Shown here: positions 39,624 through 49,689 of the stretch, in pieces
Numbering within the stretch: position 1 is the first letter of the stretch
Layout of the letters: the number at the start of each line of letters is the position of its first letter
NCBI GenBank assembly: GCA_018384365.1
Contig: JAHAYX010000033.1
Location: forward strand, 1 to 51,290
Origin: Clostridiaceae bacterium
GTDB lineage: Bacteria; Bacillota; Clostridia; Oscillospirales; QAMX01
DNA length: 51,290 nucleotides
Direction: 5' to 3'
The notes under the pieces: generated by a model
Databases searched by the model: none
The model's input: only the letters and a program-made list of their open reading frames with translations
Told to the model about the DNA's origin: nothing
Translations under genes and position numbers: made by a program

Positions 39624-42065
39624 TTGCCGAAGGAGATGATCGTCCGCGTTGCGGTTGACGTTGCCCTGCCGGCAATTGACCGGCTGTATGACTATACGGT
39701 GCCGAACGAACTGCGCGGCGAGATCAACCGCGGAGTTCGTGTTTCCGTCCCCTTTGGGCGCGGAAACCGCCGCGAAGAGGGCATCATTCTGGCGGTGACG
39801 GACACCTCGGACTATAAGAAACTGAAACAAATTGATTCGGTCCTGGATCGTACGCCTGTGCTTTCCGAGGAGATGCTGAAGCTTGCCGTTCACATGCGTG
39901 AGCGGCTCAACTGCACTTTTTACGCAATCGTGCGCTCCATGCTGCCGGCCGGTTTGTGGTTTCGCAGAGAAATTCGTTACGCGCTGTCCGTACAGCCGGC
40001 TGACGAAGGCCCTTTTATGGAGCCGGAGCTGAGGCAGCTGTCCGCATATTTCGCGGAACATCCCGCACCCATACCGGAACGGAAACTGCGTGCTGTTCTG
40101 GGCGCGGACTGCGATGTGCAGGCGCTTCTGCGCCGCGGTGTTCTCCGTCGCGTGGAGGATTTTTGTCCCGCTGCCTCCGAAAAAACGGACTTTGTCTATT
40201 TCCTGACGGAAATGGGGGCGTCGGCGATGTCCGGCGGCACGTGTACGCTGAAAGGTCCTGTGCGCTGTGAGGTGCTCGCCTTTTTGGCGCATACCGAGCG
40301 TGCCGGCCTGAACGAAATTGAATATTACACCGGCGCTTCCCGCACAACGGTCGTCTCTCTTTTTAAAGATGGCTACCTCGGGCGCGAGGAACGGCGTATT
40401 CTGCGGCGTCCGGAAACGGACGTTTATATGGGCACGCCGGCTGTGTTGAATGAGGAACAAAAACAGGTGGCGGACGGTGTCTCGGCGCTTTTAGATGCGC
40501 AAACCTATGCACCCGCTCTGTTGTTTGGCGTGACGGGAAGCGGAAAGACAGAAGTTTACATAAAACTGATCGATCATGCGCTGAAAAAGCGCCGCGGTGT
40601 CATTGTCCTGGTGCCCGAGATTGCTCTGACGCCGCAGATGACCGCACGGTTTTATCATGATTTCGGCGATGAAATCGCCGTGATGCACAGCGGACTGTCC
40701 GTAGGAGAACGCTATGACGAATGGCAGCGTATTCGCCGGGGAGAGGTCCACGTTGTGGTGGGAACGCGCAGTGCGGTGTTTGCGCCGGTTGCCGATCTCG
40801 GCATGATCATCATTGACGAGGAGCACGAGCACACCTTCCGCTCGGAAAACGATCCGCGTTATCATGCAAGGGACGTTGCCAAATACCGCTGCCGGGAGGC
40901 GGGCGCCGTCCTGCTTTTGGGCTCTGCCACGCCCTCGGTGGATTCCGCCTATGCAGCCAAAAGCGGCGAATATGCCTATTTCGAACTGCCGCACCGTGCG
41001 GTTCCTGCCGGACTGCCGCAGGTTGTGGTGTCCGACCGCCGGGAGTCCTATCGCGCGGGGTATCGCGGCTGCCTGGGCATGGAATTGACGGAGATGCTTG
41101 CACAAACGCTGGATAACCATGAGCAGGCCATTCTCTTTTTAAACAGGCGCGGCGCCTCCCGCAGCCTGTCCTGCATGGCGTGCGGCCACGTGCCGCAGTG
41201 CGTGAACTGCTCCACGGCGCTGGCTTATCATCGCGAGAACGGCCGGCTGCTTTGTCATCAGTGTGGCTATTCCATCCGGGCGCCACAGGAATGTCCGGCG
41301 TGCGGCAGCCCGTATCTGGAACCGGTCGGCTTTGGTACACAGGCGCTGGAAGAGGAACTGCATATCCGGTTCCCGGAGGCCCGCGTGCTCCGAATGGACT
41401 CGGATACGACTTCCGGGCGCGGTGCGCATATGGAACTGCTTGGAACGTTTGCGGCCGGGGAGGCCGACATCCTGATCGGTACGCAGATGATCGCAAAGGG
41501 GTTGAATTTCCCGAATGTGACGCTGTCGGCCGTCGTGGATGCGGATATGAGCCTGTATACAGGTGATTTCCGCAGCGCAGAACGAACGTTTTCCCTCATC
41601 ACGCAGGTGGCGGGACGCGCGGGACGCGCGGAAAAGCCCGGGTTTGCCGTGATTCAAACGCTTTCGCCGCAAAACGATGTGATCGAAGCGGCCGCGAATC
41701 AGGATTACTGGGCTTTTTACGAAAATGAAATCGTATTGCGAAAAGCATTGAATCAGCCTCCGTTCTGCCGGATGGTTCTGCTTACGCTTTCTTCTCCGCT
41801 GGAGGACGAAGCCAGACAGGCCGCGCGCCGTCTGGCAGTCAGAATCCGGTCGCTGCTCGGGGGACCATATGCGGATCTCGATGCACAGCTGCTCGGACCA
41901 GCGGAAGCACCGATTTATAAACTGAACAACCGATACCGGTATACCCTTACGCTGCGGTGCCGTGATTCACGGCGCCAGCGTGCATTTCTAACCGGTATTC
42001 TTTTAGAATTCGAAAGAGACCGCGCCAACCGGGCGGTCACGGTATATTCTGATATCAATTTATAG
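39624..42065 (+). CDS. priA: Primosomal replication restart helicase PriA
   Basis: 813 residues from TTG 39624 (AGAGGAG about 11 bases upstream); an ATG at 39636 is too close to a ribosome site. The N-terminal 3'-DNA-binding domain contains PALDRLYDYTVP-like VALPAIDRLYDYTVPNELRG. The helicase core has Walker A FGVTGSGKTEVY and DEEH, then two zinc-binding groups (CMACGHVPQCVNC and CHQCGYSIRAPQECPACGS) and helicase motifs to AGRAGRAEKPG. It restarts stalled forks by loading DnaB. In B. subtilis coaBC lies between rpoZ and priA; here it is absent. Confidence 0.96.
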   Translation: MPKEMIVRVAVDVALPAIDRLYDYTVPNELRGEINRGVRVSVPFGRGNRREEGIILAVTDTSDYKKLKQIDSVLDRTPVLSEEMLKLAVHMRERLNCTFYAIVRSMLPAGLWFRREIRYALSVQPADEGPFMEPELRQLSAYFAEHPAPIPERKLRAVLGADCDVQALLRRGVLRRVEDFCPAASEKTDFVYFLTEMGASAMSGGTCTLKGPVRCEVLAFLAHTERAGLNEIEYYTGASRTTVVSLFKDGYLGREERRILRRPETDVYMGTPAVLNEEQKQVADGVSALLDAQTYAPALLFGVTGSGKTEVYIKLIDHALKKRRGVIVLVPEIALTPQMTARFYHDFGDEIAVMHSGLSVGERYDEWQRIRRGEVHVVVGTRSAVFAPVADLGMIIIDEEHEHTFRSENDPRYHARDVAKYRCREAGAVLLLGSATPSVDSAYAAKSGEYAYFELPHRAVPAGLPQVVVSDRRESYRAGYRGCLGMELTEMLAQTLDNHEQAILFLNRRGASRSLSCMACGHVPQCVNCSTALAYHRENGRLLCHQCGYSIRAPQECPACGSPYLEPVGFGTQALEEELHIRFPEARVLRMDSDTTSGRGAHMELLGTFAAGEADILIGTQMIAKGLNFPNVTLSAVVDADMSLYTGDFRSAERTFSLITQVAGRAGRAEKPGFAVIQTLSPQNDVIEAAANQDYWAFYENEIVLRKALNQPPFCRMVLLTLSSPLEDEARQAARRLAVRIRSLLGGPYADLDAQLLGPAEAPIYKLNNRYRYTLTLRCRDSRRQRAFLTGILLEFERDRANRAVTVYSDINL

Positions 42066-42082
42066 AGAAAGGGATGGATGAT

Positions 42083-42556
42083 ATGGCTATTCGGAATGTT
42101 GTAACGCGCGGTGACGCGCTTTTGGCAAAAAAATCCCGCGTTGTTGAGAAATTTGATGACCGCCTTCATACGCTGATTGATGATATGATCGAAACCATGC
42201 ACAAAAAAGAGGGCGTTGGCATTGCCGCACCGCAGGTGGGCGTTCTGCGCCGTGTTGTCATTGTGGAGCCCGACCCGGAAACCACCATGACGCTGGTTAA
42301 CCCGGAAATCCTGGAACGTTCCGGCGCGGTGGAGGGCATGGAAGGCTGTCTCAGTGTCCCGGATGTCTGGGGCATTGTTGTGCGTCCCGACCATGTGGTG
42401 GTAAAGGCACAGGACCGTGACGGCCGGGAGTTTCAATTCAGCGCGGACGGATATGCCGCCCGGATTGTTTGCCATGAGGTGGATCATCTCGACGGCGTTT
42501 TGTTTACCGATAAGGCCATTCGCTTTGTGGATCCCGATGCGGATGATGGGGAGTAA
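42083..42556 (+). CDS. def: Peptide deformylase
   Basis: 157 residues from ATG 42083 with GAAAGGG ten bases upstream; an ATG at 42074 lies too close. All three motifs are present: GVGIAAPQVG, EGCLSVP and HEVDHLDG, giving the Cys and two His that bind the catalytic metal. It removes formyl from nascent proteins and pairs with fmt, which starts four bases after its stop. Confidence 0.96.
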   Translation: MAIRNVVTRGDALLAKKSRVVEKFDDRLHTLIDDMIETMHKKEGVGIAAPQVGVLRRVVIVEPDPETTMTLVNPEILERSGAVEGMEGCLSVPDVWGIVVRPDHVVVKAQDRDGREFQFSADGYAARIVCHEVDHLDGVLFTDKAIRFVDPDADDGE

Positions 42557-42559
42557 TAC

Positions 42560-43498
42560 ATGAAAATACTGTACATGGGAACGCCGGACTTCGCCGTTGC
42601 ACCGATGCGCGCTCTGCGGGAAGCGGGGCATGAGCTTGTCGGCGTTGTCACGCAGCCGGACCGCCCGAAGGGACGCGGCATGAAGATGCTGGCGCCTCCT
42701 GTGAAGGAAGCGGCGCTTGCCTGGGGGATCCCGGTTTCTCAGCCGGAAACACTGCGCGGCTATGCCATAAAACCGCTGCTGGAGGAACGGAAGCCGGAGC
42801 TGATTGTGGTTGCGGCCTATGGAAAACTCCTGCCGCCTTACGTGTTAAAGGCTGCTCCATACGGCTGCATCAATGTCCATGCTTCGCTTTTGCCCAAATA
42901 TCGCGGCGCAGCCCCGATTCAGCACGCCATTCTGGCGGGCGAACGGGAAACCGGCGTGACGATCATGTATATGGCGAAGGAACTCGATGCCGGGGATATC
43001 ATTCTGACGGAATCGACGCCGATTGGCGAACAGGAGACGGCAGGCGAATTAACGGAACGTCTTTCCGGAATCGGTGCCGCATTACTCCTGCGCGCCGTGG
43101 CACAGCTGCGGGACGGCACTGCCGTACGGACGCCGCAGCAGCACGAACTTTCCACTTACGCGCACATGATTACGCGGGAGGACGCACGCCTGGACTGGAC
43201 GCGCCCCGCCCGCGAAGTGGCTGACCGCATCCGCGCCATGCTGCCGGCACCCGGCGCTTTTGCGCTTTGTGGTGATCAGACCTATAAATTCGCCGATGCC
43301 GTCGTGACGGAGGGCAGCGGCACGCCCGGTACGGTTCTGGACGTCCGGGAGGGCCGCATGATCGTGGCCTGCGGCGCCGGCGCCGTTGCTGTCGGTCAGA
43401 TTCAGGCACCCGGAAGCCGGCGTATGCCGGTCCCGGACTATGCAAGAGGACACGAACTGCCCGAAAAATTTGACTGCGAGGGAGCACAGCATGGCTGA
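42560..43498 (+). CDS. fmt: Methionyl-tRNA formyltransferase
   Basis: 312 residues. KILYMGTPDFAVAPMRALRE opens the formyl-transferase domain, and the catalytic N-H pair and SLLP loop are in INVHASLLPKYRGAAPIQHA with D in KELDAGDIIL. The C-terminal OB-like domain binds initiator tRNA. It formylates Met-tRNA for initiation. It overlaps rsmB by 8 bp. Confidence 0.96.
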   Translation: MKILYMGTPDFAVAPMRALREAGHELVGVVTQPDRPKGRGMKMLAPPVKEAALAWGIPVSQPETLRGYAIKPLLEERKPELIVVAAYGKLLPPYVLKAAPYGCINVHASLLPKYRGAAPIQHAILAGERETGVTIMYMAKELDAGDIILTESTPIGEQETAGELTERLSGIGAALLLRAVAQLRDGTAVRTPQQHELSTYAHMITREDARLDWTRPAREVADRIRAMLPAPGAFALCGDQTYKFADAVVTEGSGTPGTVLDVREGRMIVACGAGAVAVGQIQAPGSRRMPVPDYARGHELPEKFDCEGAQHG

Positions 43499-44810
43499 TG
43501 CAAGAGAAACCGCCGTTCGCGCGCTGATGGCGGTGGACAGAGGCGCGTGGAGCGATCTGACGCTTGCGGCGTCCATCCGGAAAGCCGGACTGGATGCGCG
43601 CGATGCGGCGCTCTGCACGGCAATTTGCGCGGGCGTTTTACAGAATCGCGCGCTGCTGGATTACCAGATCGCAGCATATTCCTCCCTGCGGCTGAATAAA
43701 ATTTCCCCCTTTGTCCTGAATGTCCTGCGTGCGGCGGCCTGCCAGATTCTTTTTCTGGATCGTGTGCCGGATTCCGCTGCGGTGAACACGGCGGTTGCCA
43801 TGATACGCCGCTCCGCCAATCCAAAGGCGGCGGGCTTTGCAAACGCTGTTTTGCGCCGGATCAGCGAGCATGCAGACGATTGGAAGCTGCCGGATGTGCA
43901 GGATCGTACGAATTACCTTTCTGTCCGGTACAGTCACCCTGCGTGGCTTGTGGAATATCTGGAAAAACGGCTTGGCCCGGAAGCTGAGGAGGCTTTGGCG
44001 GCCAACAATGCCGCCCCGCCTGTGACCGCCCGGGTGAATACGTTGAAAACGAACCGGGAGGAAGCTATGCAGGCGCTGACGGCGGAGGGCGTGGAAGTCC
44101 GGGATCATCCATTTTTGCAGGATGCGCTGATTCTGGCGCACAGCGGCAGCATAGAAACACTTTCGGCATTCCGAACAGGCATGATTGCCATTCAGGATGC
44201 TGCTTCCCAGCTAGATGTGCTGGCGCTGGACCCGCAGCCCGGCGAGCAGCTGCTCGATATGTGCGCTGCGCCCGGCGGGAAAACCTTTGCCGCTGCCGCC
44301 CGGATGCAAAACCGCGGCGGTATCACCGCGTGCGATATTTACGAACAGCGTCTGGGCCTGATACAAAAGGACGCCCTGCGTCTGGGCGCGGAGATTGTCA
44401 CTGCGGCGCTTTCTGACGGTACCGTGCCGAACCCGGCTTTTGCGGGCCGGTTTGACCGCGTACTGGTGGATGCGCCCTGTTCCGGTATGGGCGTGATACG
44501 CCGCAAGCCGGAAATCCGGTATAAAAGTCCGGAGGAGATTGCCGGACTGCCTGCCGTACAGAACGAAATTTTGAAGAATGCGGCATCTGCTTTAAAAAAA
44601 GGCGGAATTATGGTATACTCGACGTGCAGCGTCATGGAAGACGAAAATGAGTCCGTTATCCGGAACTTCCTGGCACAGCAGGAGGACTTTACCGCCGTGC
44701 CTTTCACGCTGCCTGGTGGGATTCAGGCGCCGGAAGGAATGCTGACGCTCTGGCCGCACCGGAATGGCACGGACGGCTTCTTTATTTCAAAACTGATGAA
44801 GAGGAACTGA
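43491..44810 (+). CDS. rsmB: 16S rRNA m5C967 methyltransferase RsmB
   Basis: 439 residues from ATG 43491 (GAGGGAG upstream), overlapping fmt; the longer open frame would overlap fmt much more. The N-terminal NusB-like RNA-binding domain (ETAVRALMAVDRGAWSDLTL, AVNTAVAMIRRS) is followed by the Rossmann methyltransferase with LLDMCAAPGGKTFAAA, DAPCSGMGVIRRKPEI and YSTCSVMEDENE; the two Cys of PC and TC are catalytic. The PUA-like ending HRNGTDGFFISKL is normal. Confidence 0.95.
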   Translation: MADARETAVRALMAVDRGAWSDLTLAASIRKAGLDARDAALCTAICAGVLQNRALLDYQIAAYSSLRLNKISPFVLNVLRAAACQILFLDRVPDSAAVNTAVAMIRRSANPKAAGFANAVLRRISEHADDWKLPDVQDRTNYLSVRYSHPAWLVEYLEKRLGPEAEEALAANNAAPPVTARVNTLKTNREEAMQALTAEGVEVRDHPFLQDALILAHSGSIETLSAFRTGMIAIQDAASQLDVLALDPQPGEQLLDMCAAPGGKTFAAAARMQNRGGITACDIYEQRLGLIQKDALRLGAEIVTAALSDGTVPNPAFAGRFDRVLVDAPCSGMGVIRRKPEIRYKSPEEIAGLPAVQNEILKNAASALKKGGIMVYSTCSVMEDENESVIRNFLAQQEDFTAVPFTLPGGIQAPEGMLTLWPHRNGTDGFFISKLMKRN

Positions 44811-44811
44811 T

Positions 44812-45843
44812 ATGCAGAATCTGCGCGATTTGATGGAACAGGAAATTGGGGAGCTTGTGCGCGAAGCGGGTCAGCCCGCCTACCGCGCGGGGCAGATTTT
44901 CAAATGGGCTCAGTCCGGTGCGCGCAGTTTTGACGATATGACGGATGTCCCCAAGTCATTGCGGGCCTTCCTGGCGGAGCGCTGTACGGTGGCGCCCCCG
45001 GCTCTTTTAAAACGGCAGATTGCGCGCGACGGAACGCGCAAATACCTTTGGGGACTTTCGGACGGAAATTGCATTGAAACGGTTCTGATGGAATATAAAC
45101 ACGGATACAGCGTGTGTGTTTCCACGCAGGCGGGCTGCCGGATGGGCTGCGTGTTCTGCGCCTCCACGAAAGGAGGCCTTGTCCGGAACCTGACGCCGGG
45201 CGAAATCCTGGAGCAGGTACTGTTTGCCGGACTGGATGCCGGCGTCCGTATCTCAAACATTGTGCTGATGGGTACGGGTGAACCGCTGGATAATATGGAT
45301 GCTGTTTTGAAATTCCTGCAGCTTGTCAATAATGAAAAGGGATTGGGCATTGGAGAACGCCACATCTCCCTTTCTACCAGCGGCCTTGTTGACCGGATTT
45401 ACGCGCTGGAAAAAGAGGCCCTTCAGATCACGCTTTCGGTTTCTCTCCATGCGCCGAACAATGCGCTTCGCTCGCAGATTATGCCGGTGAACCGGCGCTG
45501 GCCGGTTGAGGAACTGCTGGCAGCGTGCCGGTCCTATACGGCTGCAACGCACCGCCGTATTTCCTATGAATATGCGTTGATTCGCGGTTTCAATGATACG
45601 GAGGCCTGCGCCCGTGAGCTTGCCGGGCTTCTGCACGGCCAACTTGCGCACGTGAACCTGATCCGTCTCAATGAAATTGAAGAAAGCCCGCTGAAACCGT
45701 CCTCGACGGAGGCGACGCAGCGGTTTTGTGATATTTTGAATAAAAGCGGGGTGACGGCGACCGTTCGCCGCCGCCTGGGATTTGATATAGATGCTTCCTG
45801 CGGGCAATTACGCAGGAAATACGAGCAAAACGGAGGGGTGTGA
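44812..45843 (+). CDS. rlmN: Dual-specificity RNA methyltransferase RlmN
   Basis: 343 residues, radical-SAM enzyme that makes m2A2503 in 23S rRNA and m2A37 in some tRNAs. The [4Fe-4S] motif is CRMGCVFC, the SAM-binding stretch is LMGTGEPLDNMD, and SLHAPNNALRSQIMPVNRRW and the second methyl-accepting Cys near the C-terminus (SGVTATVRRRLGFDIDASCG) are standard. It starts two bases after rsmB and is followed by the phosphatase gene four bases on. Confidence 0.96.
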   Translation: MQNLRDLMEQEIGELVREAGQPAYRAGQIFKWAQSGARSFDDMTDVPKSLRAFLAERCTVAPPALLKRQIARDGTRKYLWGLSDGNCIETVLMEYKHGYSVCVSTQAGCRMGCVFCASTKGGLVRNLTPGEILEQVLFAGLDAGVRISNIVLMGTGEPLDNMDAVLKFLQLVNNEKGLGIGERHISLSTSGLVDRIYALEKEALQITLSVSLHAPNNALRSQIMPVNRRWPVEELLAACRSYTAATHRRISYEYALIRGFNDTEACARELAGLLHGQLAHVNLIRLNEIEESPLKPSSTEATQRFCDILNKSGVTATVRRRLGFDIDASCGQLRRKYEQNGGV

Positions 45844-45847
45844 ACCG

Positions 45848-46579
45848 ATGAAAATCTTTGGGTTGAGCGATGTGGGCCTCGCCCGTGAGAACAATGAGGA
45901 CACCTGCCTGTATGAACTGCGGGACGATGGAACGCAGGCTATTTTTGTTGTATGCGACGGTATGGGCGGCGCCCGTGCCGGCAACGTGGCAAGCAATATT
46001 GCCGCCAATGTTTTTGTGGAACAGCTTGAGCATCAGATCCGACCCAGTATGAGCGCGAGATATATGGAATCCATCATCCGGACGGCGGTAGATTTTGCCA
46101 ATTATGATACATACCGCACGGCACATTCGTCCAATGAATACCAGGGCATGGGAACCACGCTGGTCGGCGGTTTTGCAAACGGGGAACGCGTGATGCTGGC
46201 AAATGTGGGAGACAGCCGTGCGTATCTTTATACGCCGGAGGGAATCCAGCGTGTGACGCGGGATCATTCTCTTGTGGAGGAACTTGTCCAGCGCGGTGAA
46301 ATTACGGAGGAGCAGGCCCGGGAACATCCGCGCCGCAACCTGATCACCCGTGCGCTTGGCACAAGCCGGAAGGTGGGCGCGGATTATTATCCGCTGACGC
46401 TGGAGGCCGGACAGAAGCTTCTGCTGTGTTCCGATGGGCTTTCTTCTATGCTGCGGGATGCGGAGATGGCCGAAATCCTGCAGGAAGAAGACATCAAACT
46501 CTGCTGCGAGCGCTTGATTGACACGGCAAACGCGCATGGCGGGCACGATAACGTCACCGTGCTCATTCTGACTCTCTGA
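45848..46579 (+). CDS. prpC: PP2C-type Ser/Thr phosphatase PrpC/Stp
   Basis: 243 residues from ATG 45848. PP2C metal motifs are complete: SDVGLARENNEDTCL, VVCDGMGGARAGNVAS, ANVGDSRAYL, LLLCSDGLSSML and GGHDNVTVLIL. It reverses phosphorylation by the kinase encoded next, together controlling wall synthesis and growth. Soluble, no signal peptide. The prpC-prkC pairing is conserved across Firmicutes. Confidence 0.95.
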   Translation: MKIFGLSDVGLARENNEDTCLYELRDDGTQAIFVVCDGMGGARAGNVASNIAANVFVEQLEHQIRPSMSARYMESIIRTAVDFANYDTYRTAHSSNEYQGMGTTLVGGFANGERVMLANVGDSRAYLYTPEGIQRVTRDHSLVEELVQRGEITEEQAREHPRRNLITRALGTSRKVGADYYPLTLEAGQKLLLCSDGLSSMLRDAEMAEILQEEDIKLCCERLIDTANAHGGHDNVTVLILTL

Positions 46580-46593
46580 AAGGGGGCGAAACC

Positions 46594-48693
46594 ATGGATA
46601 GATATTTGGGAAAACTTCTGGACAACCGGTATGAAATCCTTGAAATCATCGGAACCGGCGGTATGGCCGTGGTGTATCGTGCCAGAGACCGGCTGCTGAA
46701 CCGTTTTGTTGCCGTAAAAATCTTAAAAGACGAGTTTGCCCGCGACCTTGATTTCCGCCGCCGTTTCCATATGGAAAGCCAGGCAGTTGCCATGCTGTCG
46801 CATCCGAATATTGTCTCCGTTTACGATGTGAACCGCTCCGATAATATCGAGTATATTGTCATGGAACTGGTGGAAGGCGTGACGCTGAAGGAATATATGG
46901 AGCGCAAAGGTGCACTCAGTGCGGCCGAAACGCTGCACTTTGTCCCGCAGATTGCCTCCGCACTGGAGCACGCCCATTCCCGCGGCATTATCCACCGGGA
47001 TATCAAACCGCAAAACATCATTATCCTGCGTGACGGAAGCCTGAAGGTCACGGATTTCGGCATTGCGCGCATGACGGAGGCGCAGCAGGAGACGATGACG
47101 GGCGACGCACTGGGCTCCGTCCATTATGTTTCGCCGGAACAGGCGCGCGGCAGCAATATCGACGCACGCTCGGATATTTATTCTCTTGGCGTTGTCATGT
47201 ACGAAATGCTGACGGGGCGTTTGCCGTTTGAGGGCGACACGCCTGTTGCCGTTGTTTTGCAGCACATCAATTCCATTCCGCTCCTGCCGTCGGAGATCCG
47301 GCCTGACGTTCCGACAGGACTGGAAGAAATCACGATGAAAGCGATGAGCCCCGCACCGGAGAATCGCTATGCTTCTGCGGCGGAAATGCTGATTGATCTG
47401 GATTTGTGCAAAAACGATCCGAATATTGTATTTGATTACGGTGTGGTGAAAAGCGTGCCGCACGTGGCGGCAGAGCCGGAACCGGAGCCCGAACCGCTTC
47501 CCGAGGAGGAAGAAGATGCCACAATGCTCTTTGACCCGGTGCAGGAAGACCGTGCGCCCGTGAAACACCGCGCACAGCAGGTGGAATCCCGGAGCTCGAG
47601 CCGTACAAGAACCCGTCAGGATAACCGCCGGAAGGCCTATCGCGACTACTCTGATTTTGATGACGATTATGACGACTTCCGGCCGCGTGCCAGAACGCCG
47701 GTTTTTGTGTTCCTGATCACAGGTATTTTAACGGCAGCCATCTTCTTTGGCGGCGCTGCGTTCATTATCTCCACGATCTTTGGCGCGGAGAATACTGCGG
47801 GAATTGACGACATTACTGCGCCGAACCTGGTCGGAAAAAACTATTCCGAGGTGCTGTCAAGCATTCAGTATGCTGAGTATAACATCGTGGAGGATGAAAG
47901 CGTATATTCCGATTCGATTGAGGAAGGCGTGATTATCTCGCAGGAGCCTCCGGCAGGACGTACGATCAAGGCTACTACGGAAATTTACGTAACCGTCAGC
48001 CTGGGACCGCGCAAGATAACGCTGGTGGATCTCGTTGGCGTGGAGGCGCGAGCCGCGCGGCTGCGTCTGGAATCCATGAAACTGCTTGTTTCCATGGAAT
48101 ACGAGGTGTCCGATACAGTTGCCGAAGGGTATGTGATCAGTATGGATCCCGCTCCCTATTCGGAGCTGGTGGAAGACGATATTGTCACGCTGGTAATCAG
48201 CCTGGGACCGGAGGAGCGCTTTACCCGCGTGCCGGACCTCTACGATATGACGGAGAGCGAAGCGGAGCGTGCGCTGGAGATCAAGAATCTGGTGCTGGGC
48301 AGCGTTATTCCGAAGGAAACCGATGTGCCGGAGGATGACGGAAGAATTTATGACCAGAGCATCGCGCCGGACACCGAAGTGGCGGAAAAGACTGCCGTGG
48401 ACATCTATGTGTATGAATATGTGGAACCCGATGTGCCGGACTATCCGGACGGCGGCGAGTCCGGCAGCGGCAACTTGCCTGCTTCCGGAACGGCTGTGAT
48501 CTGGGTGCCGCTTGATGAAACGGATACGTATTCCATCGTTGTAATCATGTCCATGGGCGAAGTGATCTTTGAACAGACCTATCTCTCCGAGTATGGGACC
48601 GTTCCTGTCACTCTGGAGGGCAGCGGGTCAGCCATGGTCAGTGTTTACGTGAACGGAACGCTTGTGGATGAGCAGATCGCGGTATATGACTGA
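46594..48693 (+). CDS. prkC: PASTA-domain Ser/Thr protein kinase PrkC/StkP
   Basis: 699 residues. The kinase domain (about 1-270) has GTGGMAVVYRARD, AVKILK, catalytic loop HRDIKPQNII and VTDFGIAR. An acidic Pro/Glu linker (EPEPEPEPLPEEEEDATMLF) and a basic stretch precede one membrane helix (VFVFLITGILTAAIFFGGAA). Outside are three PASTA repeats beginning at about residues 405, 475 and 545 that bind muropeptides, then a Ser/Gly/Pro linker and a 65-residue C-terminal beta domain. It signals dormancy exit and wall status. It overlaps rsgA by 8 bp. Confidence 0.96.
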   Translation: MDRYLGKLLDNRYEILEIIGTGGMAVVYRARDRLLNRFVAVKILKDEFARDLDFRRRFHMESQAVAMLSHPNIVSVYDVNRSDNIEYIVMELVEGVTLKEYMERKGALSAAETLHFVPQIASALEHAHSRGIIHRDIKPQNIIILRDGSLKVTDFGIARMTEAQQETMTGDALGSVHYVSPEQARGSNIDARSDIYSLGVVMYEMLTGRLPFEGDTPVAVVLQHINSIPLLPSEIRPDVPTGLEEITMKAMSPAPENRYASAAEMLIDLDLCKNDPNIVFDYGVVKSVPHVAAEPEPEPEPLPEEEEDATMLFDPVQEDRAPVKHRAQQVESRSSSRTRTRQDNRRKAYRDYSDFDDDYDDFRPRARTPVFVFLITGILTAAIFFGGAAFIISTIFGAENTAGIDDITAPNLVGKNYSEVLSSIQYAEYNIVEDESVYSDSIEEGVIISQEPPAGRTIKATTEIYVTVSLGPRKITLVDLVGVEARAARLRLESMKLLVSMEYEVSDTVAEGYVISMDPAPYSELVEDDIVTLVISLGPEERFTRVPDLYDMTESEAERALEIKNLVLGSVIPKETDVPEDDGRIYDQSIAPDTEVAEKTAVDIYVYEYVEPDVPDYPDGGESGSGNLPASGTAVIWVPLDETDTYSIVVIMSMGEVIFEQTYLSEYGTVPVTLEGSGSAMVSVYVNGTLVDEQIAVYD

Positions 48694-49597
48694 GAAATTC
48701 CAGGAAGGTTTGATAGTCCGCAGCATCGGCGGCCTGTATACCGTTGCGTGCGGCGATGAACTCGTCGACTGCCGGGCACGCGGTAAGTTCCGGCTGGATG
48801 AAATAAAGCCAATGGTTGGCGACAGAGTTCGGATCCAGCGTCCGGAGGTGGGCGAAGCGGTCATCCGCGAGCTTTGTGAAAGAAAAAACAGCCTGATCCG
48901 ACCGGCTGTGGCCAATATCGGTACACTGGTTGTCATTGCGTCGGAAGCCCCTCCCGTTACACAGCCTTTCCTGATTGACCGCGTGAGCGCGATTGCGGGA
49001 CACAAGGGCATTGACATGATTGTCTGTGTCAACAAATGCGATCAAAAGCGCGGCGACAGCCTGATTGACATCTATACGAAGGCGGGCTTTCGCGTCATCC
49101 CCATGAGCGCCAAAACAGGCGAAGGGATTGACGAACTGCGTGCCGCCATGACGGAAGGCATTTTCGTACTGACGGGAAATTCCGGTGTGGGAAAATCGAG
49201 CATTCTCAATCAGATTGACCCCGCGTGGCCCGTGACGGTCGGTGCTTTGAGCGAACGCATCGGCCGGGGGCGCCAGACCACACGGCACGTGGAACTTTTC
49301 AAATTGCCGACCGGGGCCTATATTGCCGACACGCCGGGGTTCCAGTCCTTTGACGTGGAACGCATGGATCTGGTACTGAAGGACGATCTGGCGCACGCTT
49401 TCCGGGAATTTGCCGACTATATTCCCGCGTGCCGTTATGCAGATTGCCGTCATATCAAGGAACAGGGCTGTGCCGTGCTGGAGGCTGTCCGGGAAGGGAA
49501 GATTCCCGAAAGCCGCTATGAAAGTTATCGGATGCTTTATGAGAGCATGAAGGATTTCCACGAATGGGAACTGAAAAAAATGGGTATCCGCACCTGA
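48686..49597 (+). CDS. rsgA: Ribosome small-subunit GTPase RsgA
   Basis: 303 residues from ATG 48686, overlapping prkC. The N-terminal OB-fold is followed by the circularly permuted GTPase order: NKCD (G4) before GNSGVGKSSILN (G1) and DTPGFQSF (G3), then a zinc-binding end CRYADCRHIKEQGC. It checks 30S maturation. In B. subtilis rpe and thiN come next; here two tiny genes follow after a hairpin. Confidence 0.96.
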   Translation: MTEKFQEGLIVRSIGGLYTVACGDELVDCRARGKFRLDEIKPMVGDRVRIQRPEVGEAVIRELCERKNSLIRPAVANIGTLVVIASEAPPVTQPFLIDRVSAIAGHKGIDMIVCVNKCDQKRGDSLIDIYTKAGFRVIPMSAKTGEGIDELRAAMTEGIFVLTGNSGVGKSSILNQIDPAWPVTVGALSERIGRGRQTTRHVELFKLPTGAYIADTPGFQSFDVERMDLVLKDDLAHAFREFADYIPACRYADCRHIKEQGCAVLEAVREGKIPESRYESYRMLYESMKDFHEWELKKMGIRT

Positions 49598-49606
49598 TGC
49601 GGTAGC

Positions 49607-49670
49607 AAAAACCGGGCTGCGCGCTATGATGATGTTGTGTAGACATGATCGGCGCACGGTCCGGTTTTTT
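49607..49670 (+). terminator. Terminator-like element after rsgA
   Basis: AAAAACCGG (49607-49615) and CCGGTTTTT (49661-49669) pair across a 45-base loop that has a further GCTGCGC/GCGCA pairing. It may end the housekeeping operon before the small spore-type genes. Confidence 0.55.
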
Positions 49671-49689
49671 GTATCAGGAGGTTGCTGTT